This document shows, in pieces, positions 15,461 through 19,933 of a DNA stretch of 19,933 nt. Each line of letters starts with the position of its first letter. Within the stretch, counting starts at the first letter, position 1. Under the pieces are notes generated by a model, which saw only the letters and a program-made list of their open reading frames with translations, was not told the origin of the DNA and did not search any database. This stretch comes from Candidatus Mesolinea sp. (GTDB taxonomy: Bacteria; Chloroflexota; Anaerolineae; Anaerolineales; Anaerolineaceae), in NCBI GenBank assembly GCA_003445715.1, contig DMCS01000070.1, positions 1 to 19,933 of the forward strand, in the 5' to 3' direction. Position numbers and translations under genes: made by a program.

Positions 15461-17089
15461 ATGAAAACCGTAGTGGCAGGAGCATTGGGGGAATGTGTCC
15501 ACGTGGCGGGTGTAATGAATTTCTTACATTTAGCAGAACTCGCCGGCTGGCGCACCGTCTTTTTGGGCCCAGCTGTGCCCATCGAGACCTTTTTGCAAGC
15601 TGCCCGTGAGGAAAAAGCCGACCTGGTGGGCGTCTCGTACCGTCTGACGCCCGAAACGGGTGAGCGCCTGCTGGCAGAGTTTGCTGAGGCGGCTGACGAG
15701 CTGCGCCAACAGGGCGTCAAGTTTGTCTTTGGCGGCACACCGCCCGTGGCAGCTAAAGCTGAAGCCATGGCTGGTTTTTTTGACAGCGTGTTTGATGGCA
15801 GCCAGCCGCCTGAGGAAATCTTGGCTTATCTGAGGGGCGAAAGCACCGGTCCAAAGGATGAAGCCAGTTACCCGCATACCACCATCGATCGTATCGCCTG
15901 GAAAGCGCCTTACCCCATCTTGCGCCATCACTTCGGCTTGCCAACAATGGAAGCTACGCTTGATGGCATTCAGAAAATTGCTGAAGCGCGCGTTTTGGAT
16001 GTGATTTCGCTGGGCATCGACCAAGATGCGCAGGAAAATTTCTTCCACCCCGAGCGCCAAAACCCGCGTGCCAAAGGCGCCGGTGGCGTGCCCGTGCGCT
16101 CGGCGGAGGACTACCGCGCATTGTTTGCTGCCTCCCGCCGCGGCAACTACCCGCTCATGCGCACCTACTCCGGCACGGATGATTTTATCCGCTTGGCGGA
16201 GCTCTACATGGAGACGATCCACAACGCTTGGTGCGCCATCCCGCTCTTTTGGTTCAATCAGATGGACGGGCGTGGACCCTACGACCTGGAAGAGTCCATC
16301 GACTTGCACCAGCAGGTGATGCGCTGGTATGGCGAGCGGAACGTGCCCGTCGAGCTCAACGAGCCGCACCATTGGGGCATGCGTGATGCTCCCGACGTAG
16401 TTTTTGTAACCTCGGCGTATCTCTCCGCTTATAATGCCAAAGCCTTTGGCGTGCAGGATTACATTGCCCAGATGATGTTCAACAGCCCGCCTGGCACCTC
16501 CGACGCAATGGACCTGGCTAAGATGGCGGCGCTGCTGGAGATGATCGCTCCTTTAGAAAACGAAAATTTCCATATCTGGCGCCAGACGCGCACCGGCTTG
16601 CTCAGCTACCCGCTGGAACCCAATGCCGCCCGCGCGCATCTTTCCGCCAGCATTTACCTGCAGATGGCGCTCAAACCTCACATCGTGCATATCGTCGGGC
16701 ATACCGAAGCCCACCATGCTGCCACCGCCGATGACGTCATCGACGCCAGCCTGATGGCACGCCAAGCCATCGAGAACGCCCTCAAAGGGCAGCCCGATAT
16801 GCTCGCTGATCCTGCTATCCAAGCCCGCAAGGACCATCTCATCGCTGAAGCCCAGGTTACCCTCAAAGCCATTCGCAACTTGGCTGGCCCCGAAGTGCAA
16901 GACCCGCTCACCGACCCCGCCACCTTGGGCCAGGCGGTGCGCATGGGCATCCTGGATGCGCCGCACCTACGCGCAAGCAAAATTGCACGCGGAAGTATCC
17001 AAACCCGCATCATCAACGGCGGCTGCGAAGCCATCGATACGGATAATCAACCTCTCCCCGAGCGCAAGCGCTTGGCGGAGTTTCTCTAA
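15461..17089 (+). CDS. B12-binding domain enzyme of unknown reaction, mutase-like
   Basis: The 542-residue protein starts with a cobalamin-binding domain (about 1-115): CVHVAG at 12-17 fits the D-x-H-x-x-G motif with Asp replaced by Cys and the cobalt-binding His14 kept; GVSYRL (57-62) and FGGTPP (90-95) match the later S-x-L and GG positions. The remaining 400 residues, including MDGRGPYDLEESIDLHQQV, FNSPPGTSDAMDLAKMAAL and HIVGHTEAHHAATADDVIDAS, look like a TIM-barrel-type catalytic region of the B12 mutase kind, but I do not recognise the exact family. Known arrangements such as glutamate mutase or aminomutases carry the two parts on separate subunits or in the other order. AGGAGG (15447-15452) precedes the ATG. 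The next gene starts 9 bp downstream, so they form an operon. Methyltransferase or mutase function is inference. Confidence 0.7.
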   Translation: MKTVVAGALGECVHVAGVMNFLHLAELAGWRTVFLGPAVPIETFLQAAREEKADLVGVSYRLTPETGERLLAEFAEAADELRQQGVKFVFGGTPPVAAKAEAMAGFFDSVFDGSQPPEEILAYLRGESTGPKDEASYPHTTIDRIAWKAPYPILRHHFGLPTMEATLDGIQKIAEARVLDVISLGIDQDAQENFFHPERQNPRAKGAGGVPVRSAEDYRALFAASRRGNYPLMRTYSGTDDFIRLAELYMETIHNAWCAIPLFWFNQMDGRGPYDLEESIDLHQQVMRWYGERNVPVELNEPHHWGMRDAPDVVFVTSAYLSAYNAKAFGVQDYIAQMMFNSPPGTSDAMDLAKMAALLEMIAPLENENFHIWRQTRTGLLSYPLEPNAARAHLSASIYLQMALKPHIVHIVGHTEAHHAATADDVIDASLMARQAIENALKGQPDMLADPAIQARKDHLIAEAQVTLKAIRNLAGPEVQDPLTDPATLGQAVRMGILDAPHLRASKIARGSIQTRIINGGCEAIDTDNQPLPERKRLAEFL

Positions 17090-17098
17090 GGAGTTAAG

Positions 17099-18202
17099 AT
17101 GAATGATCACATGAAATATACAGTCATTGGCGCCGGCAATGGCGGCAAAGCCATGGCAGCGCATATGGCTCTGATGGGCAAAGAGGTCACACTCTATAAC
17201 CGCACCTTTAGCAATATCGAAGTCATCGCTGAACGCGGCGGTATCGAGCTGGATAACCCGGAAGGTTTGAATGGCTTTGGCCGGCTAGCCAACGTTACCG
17301 ATAATATGCAAGTCGCTCTGGATGGTGCGGACTTGATTATGGTGGTAGTCCCTTCTTCAGCCCACCGCGATATCGCGAAATCTATGGCACCATATCTACA
17401 AGATGGCCAAATTGTGCTCTTGCACCCTGGGCGCACCTGCGGCGCGATTGAATTCGACCAAACCCTGCGCCAAGCTGGCTGCACGGCCAAGCCGATCATC
17501 GCTGAAACCGAGACCTTTATCTTTGCCAGCCGCTCGGAGGGGCCGAACCATGCGCGCATCTTTCGCATCAAGGAATCCGTGCCGTTGGCTGCCTTGCCTG
17601 CCACCCAAAACCAAAAGGTGCTTGAGGCTGTGCATACGGTCTATCCCCAATATATCAGTGGCGGCAATGTGCTCAAGACTGGGCTGAATAACATGGGTGC
17701 CGTCTTCCACCCTACTATCGCGCTGCTCAATGCCGGCTGGATCGAAACCACGCATGGCGATTTTCAGTTCTATATCGATGGCGTTTCTCCTTCAGTGGCT
17801 AAGCTGCTGGAGACCGTGGACCGCGAACGCTGCACCGTGGCTTCAGCCCTGGGTTTGCGCGCGCGCACCGGGCTGGAGTGGCTCGCCTTGGCATACGATG
17901 CCCGTGGAGCAGACCTTTATGAAGCTATTCACAATCAGCCGGGCTATTATGGCATCAAAGCGCCAGCCACGTTGCAGCACCGGTATATCTTTGAGGAAGT
18001 GCCGATGAGCCTAGTGCCGATTGCAGCTTTAGGGCAGCGCTACGGCGTCTCTGTGCGCGCGATTGACGCTATCATCCGCTTGGCGTGCATCCTTCACAAC
18101 ACCGACTACTGGCGCAAGGGCCGCACGCTCGATAAGCTCGGCATTGCGGACCTCAGCGTGGGGGAACTGACCAAGTACGTGGAGACCGGCGAGCGGGATT
18201 AA
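17099..18202 (+). CDS. Octopine/nopaline dehydrogenase family oxidoreductase
   Basis: The 367-residue protein is an NAD(P)-dependent dehydrogenase of the opine type. The N-terminal Rossmann fold has GAGNGGKAMAAH (11-22). The C-terminal octopine-dehydrogenase domain has LNNMGAVFHPTIALLNAG, with His204 in the position of the catalytic His of that family. Family members reduce the imine formed between an amino acid and a 2-oxo acid, or run the reverse reaction; the substrate is unknown. TAAGGAG overlaps the stop codon of the B12 enzyme and lies five bases before the ATG, so translation is tightly coupled. The pairing implies that both act on the same metabolite, probably an amino acid. The C-terminus (LSVGELTKYVETG) is normal for the family. 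Confidence 0.85.
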   Translation: MNDHMKYTVIGAGNGGKAMAAHMALMGKEVTLYNRTFSNIEVIAERGGIELDNPEGLNGFGRLANVTDNMQVALDGADLIMVVVPSSAHRDIAKSMAPYLQDGQIVLLHPGRTCGAIEFDQTLRQAGCTAKPIIAETETFIFASRSEGPNHARIFRIKESVPLAALPATQNQKVLEAVHTVYPQYISGGNVLKTGLNNMGAVFHPTIALLNAGWIETTHGDFQFYIDGVSPSVAKLLETVDRERCTVASALGLRARTGLEWLALAYDARGADLYEAIHNQPGYYGIKAPATLQHRYIFEEVPMSLVPIAALGQRYGVSVRAIDAIIRLACILHNTDYWRKGRTLDKLGIADLSVGELTKYVETGERD

Positions 18203-18249
18203 GGCGTAAAGTTCGTATCCTTTTTGCAAAAGATGTAAACGGGAAGGCT

Positions 18250-18287
18250 TAGTTTGTATACATTTAAGAAAATATGTATACAAACTA
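18250..18287. promoter_or_regulatory. Perfect 13-bp inverted repeat, operator or terminator
   Basis: TAGTTTGTATACA (18250-18262) is repeated in inverse as TGTATACAAACTA (18275-18287) around a 12-base AT-rich spacer. Each arm contains TTGTATACA, itself a palindrome close to the TTGTATACAA-type sites bound by GntR-family regulators. It lies between two convergent genes (stops at 18202 and 18315), where a terminator is expected, but no T-run follows directly on either strand. A second partial match, TTTTTATACAAC, follows at about 18293. Confidence 0.55.
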
Positions 18288-18314
18288 GGACATTTTTATA
18301 CAACTTTTGTTAAA

Positions 18315-18695
18315 TTACTCTTTGGCAGCTTTGCGCGCAAGCGCACGCTGCACTGCCGGGCTGGGCTTGCGCAGGGTTTGCGCTAAGTGTTGAACAGCTG
18401 CTACCGGGTCGTGCAGCAGCATCCGCGGGCCGGCATAGCGCATCACCTGGCGGATCTGCGCACGCATGGCTGGCTGGTAGCAATGCACCGGGCACTTGGC
18501 GCAAGTGGGTTTATCGGGCAGGAAGGGGCAACGGGCAATGCGCGCCTGGGCGTACGCCGAAAGCTCGGCGCACTCTGGGCAGAGCCCGCCCTGCGTGTGA
18601 TGCTGTGCATGGCAATACAGCGCGATCATCTTGGAGACGGTGCGCTGCTCTTGCGCAATCCGCCGCTGGGCTGCGGGTGAGGTTCGGTCGGTCAT
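18315..18695 (-). CDS. YgbA family (nitrous oxide-stimulated promoter family) cysteine-rich protein
   Basis: The 126-residue protein has the conserved cysteine and histidine pattern of this family (PF11756): C28, CPEC at 39-42, CPF at 56, CAKCPVHCY at 65-73, and then MRAQIRQVMRYAGPRMLLHDPVAAVQHL. The clustered cysteines suggest metal or Fe-S binding. Escherichia coli ygbA belongs to the nitric-oxide-responsive NsrR regulon and is linked to recovery from nitrosative stress; its biochemistry is unsettled. The start is preceded by TATAAT eight bases away and no ribosome-binding site, suggesting a leaderless mRNA. It is a single-gene unit converging on the opine dehydrogenase gene. Length is typical. 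Confidence 0.85.
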   Translation of the reverse strand: MTDRTSPAAQRRIAQEQRTVSKMIALYCHAQHHTQGGLCPECAELSAYAQARIARCPFLPDKPTCAKCPVHCYQPAMRAQIRQVMRYAGPRMLLHDPVAAVQHLAQTLRKPSPAVQRALARKAAKE

Positions 18696-18703
18696 GGAGG
18701 CGT

Positions 18704-18709
18704 ATTATA
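18704..18709 (-). promoter_or_regulatory. -10 element giving a probable leaderless ygbA-type transcript
   Basis: TATAAT on the minus strand ends exactly 8 bases before the ATG at 18695, the same spacing as at moaA, and both are preceded by AAGG. No -35 hexamer or Shine-Dalgarno is visible. Confidence 0.6.
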
Positions 18710-18857
18710 CCTTGCCTACTTCATTTACTTTTATATATGGTCAAGCCGTAGGTTCGAATTATAGATGGTAACAACCCGGACTAAGTTCTCTCCATGCAAG
18801 GATATTGGCAGAATGAGGAGAATGAATGTGCTTAATTCAATTAATTAAATTGTTCTA

Positions 18858-19811
18858 CTAATTTATTGGTATCCTTGCTAACCATTTAATAAACCTTTCA
18901 TAGAGATAATCTGGTATGGGGTCTGCGCTAGAAAATTCACCACCAGGCATAATTAAATATCGTGGTCCATTAATACCCGAGCTAACTAATGCAGAATAAT
19001 GGTAATTTTCATTTATAACCAAAGTATAGTAAGATTTTGTTGCATTAAGATTAGGAACTACTTTGGACTCTGGTTCTGGTAACATTTCTTTATCCTCGTC
19101 AGAATCGCCAATATCTTTCAATAAAGCATTATACAAATCGGACTCGCGGTCTACATATATCTTTGATGAGCCCATTTTCGCTATTTCTTCTGTTGATAGA
19201 CTTGAAAATGTAATATCATCATAAAATTTTAAGGTGTAAGTACCATAATTCTTTCCTGGATTTCCTATGAGCAAACCAGGACCTCCATATTCTGACATTT
19301 TATCCATTACCTGATTCAAGTATGTCTGATCAATAAGCAATGACCGCAAACTTATCCATCCATCAGAAAGATAAAGCACCTGGCAACCATCATAAGAACT
19401 TTTCTCGTCAATATTAATAATTTTTACATTAAATCCTAAGCGCTCTAGATTGTCTACATTAGTTTTTACTATTGGCTCATTATTCTCATCTAACCCTAGA
19501 TCAAAAACACAAACTTTAATTGCATAGTTTATAGGTGTAGACGTAGGCATCGGTGTTAGTGTAGGCGTAGGCGTTGGTGTTAGCGTTGGAGTGGGAGTAA
19601 GTGTAGATGTAGATGTAGATGTTGGCGGTTGTATTGTTTCTGTTTGGGGTGCCGTACCATTTGGATCAGGCGTTAGATCGGGCGGAGGAAAAGTAATCAC
19701 ATTCAATATCATACATAATGAAATTCCAATAACAATCGCGGAAAAAGCTAAATTCCATCTTGCAAATGTTGAGGTAATCATTTGTTTATTTATAACTTTA
19801 ATAATCAGCAT
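18858..19811 (-). CDS. Membrane-anchored surface protein with Thr/Pro linker, 5' end incomplete
   Basis: Read from the first in-frame ATG, the protein has 317 residues: a membrane segment (AFSAIVIGISLCMILNVI), a Thr/Pro/Ser linker with TPTPTLTPTP-type repeats at about 55-92, and a 220-residue external domain starting IKVCVFDLG. That domain (NLERLGFNVKIINI, CQVLYLSDGW) resembles a Rossmann-like or GATase-like start, but I do not recognise the family. The ATG has no ribosome-binding site. The same frame stays open for 37 codons upstream, to 19922, and encodes more hydrophobic sequence (STFYIILIIVWLIFFVMLII), so the real start probably lies beyond the terminal repeat, which cuts the gene. The AT-rich composition differs from the central genes. 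Thr/Pro linkers of this kind are frequent in Chloroflexota surface proteins. Confidence 0.75.
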   Translation of the reverse strand: MLIIKVINKQMITSTFARWNLAFSAIVIGISLCMILNVITFPPPDLTPDPNGTAPQTETIQPPTSTSTSTLTPTPTLTPTPTPTLTPMPTSTPINYAIKVCVFDLGLDENNEPIVKTNVDNLERLGFNVKIINIDEKSSYDGCQVLYLSDGWISLRSLLIDQTYLNQVMDKMSEYGGPGLLIGNPGKNYGTYTLKFYDDITFSSLSTEEIAKMGSSKIYVDRESDLYNALLKDIGDSDEDKEMLPEPESKVVPNLNATKSYYTLVINENYHYSALVSSGINGPRYLIMPGGEFSSADPIPDYLYERFIKWLARIPIN

Positions 19812-19912
19812 AACAAAAAAGATGAGCCAAACAATAATCAGAATTATATAAAATGTAGAAAGCTTAATTTTTTCAAGGAATAAAATAATAAACGAACCTA
19901 TCGTGGCAAATT

Positions 19913-19933
19913 GGGTAAAGTCTTATATAGTGG
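19913..19933. repeat. Terminal inverted repeat, right copy (probable insertion-sequence end)
   Basis: This is an exact inverted copy of positions 2-22. On the plus strand it starts GGGTAAAGTC and runs to the window end. In the frame of the surface protein gene it introduces a stop codon (19923-19925), so the gene's upstream part is disrupted at this point. See the left copy. Confidence 0.6.

Noticed and set aside
18181..18193. GGAGACCGGCGAG at the end of the opine dehydrogenase gene matches the intergenic repeat core
   Set aside because: The residues it encodes (KYVETGE) fit the normal family C-terminus, so coincidence in GC-rich code is likelier than repeat insertion.
1..19933. Circular element closed through the matching ends
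   Set aside because: The ends match in inverted, not direct, orientation, so they cannot be a circular overlap.

Overview
The window looks like one GC-rich bacterial chromosome segment flanked by AT-rich accessory DNA at both ends. The gene set suggests an anaerobic or facultative Chloroflexota (Anaerolineae-like) genome: a T-box-controlled leuS, a MoeA fused to a PBP-like domain, a MOSC-MogA fusion, a surface protein with a Thr/Pro-repeat linker, and a B12-domain protein paired with an octopine-dehydrogenase-like enzyme. This placement is inference from gene style; there is no rRNA gene here to confirm it.

Layout. (1) 1-2220, AT-rich, minus strand: a type III restriction-modification operon, with mod intact and res cut off after about 113 codons by a short sequence that reappears inverted at the other end of the window. 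(2) 2250-2508: an attC-like imperfect palindrome beside the 3' remnant of a GNAT acetyltransferase gene; together with the start of mod, 31 bp past the crossover point, this reads like integron gene cassettes. (3) 2657-5451, plus strand: extended -10 promoter, leucine T-box leader with attenuator, leuS, and a strong terminator. (4) 5450-6930, minus: a small membrane protein and mnmA. (5) 7292-8092, plus: a multi-pass membrane protein with intramembrane-protease-like motifs.

(6) 8123-14243, minus: a molybdenum cofactor cluster, transcribed moeA, moeA-PBP, moaC, then a 630-bp block of structured repeats, then moaA and a MOSC-MogA fusion. MoaA and MoaC make cyclic pyranopterin monophosphate, the MogA domain adenylylates molybdopterin and the MoeA proteins insert the metal. 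moaD/moaE, moeB and mobA are not in the window. (7) 14343-15254, minus: a DUF3800 protein. (8) 15461-18202, plus: a two-gene operon of a B12-binding enzyme of unknown reaction and an opine-dehydrogenase-family oxidoreductase; this is the best candidate for an undescribed pathway. (9) 18315-18695, minus: a YgbA-type cysteine-rich protein. (10) 18858-19933, AT-rich, minus: a membrane-anchored surface protein whose N-terminal coding part runs into the terminal inverted repeat.

The two window ends carry the same 21-bp sequence in inverted orientation, each cutting a gene. The simplest reading is that both ends reach copies of the same insertion sequence, so the window is probably a whole contig broken at a repeat. 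Two genes, moaA and ygbA, have a perfect TATAAT exactly 8 bp before the ATG and no Shine-Dalgarno sequence, which suggests leaderless transcripts.
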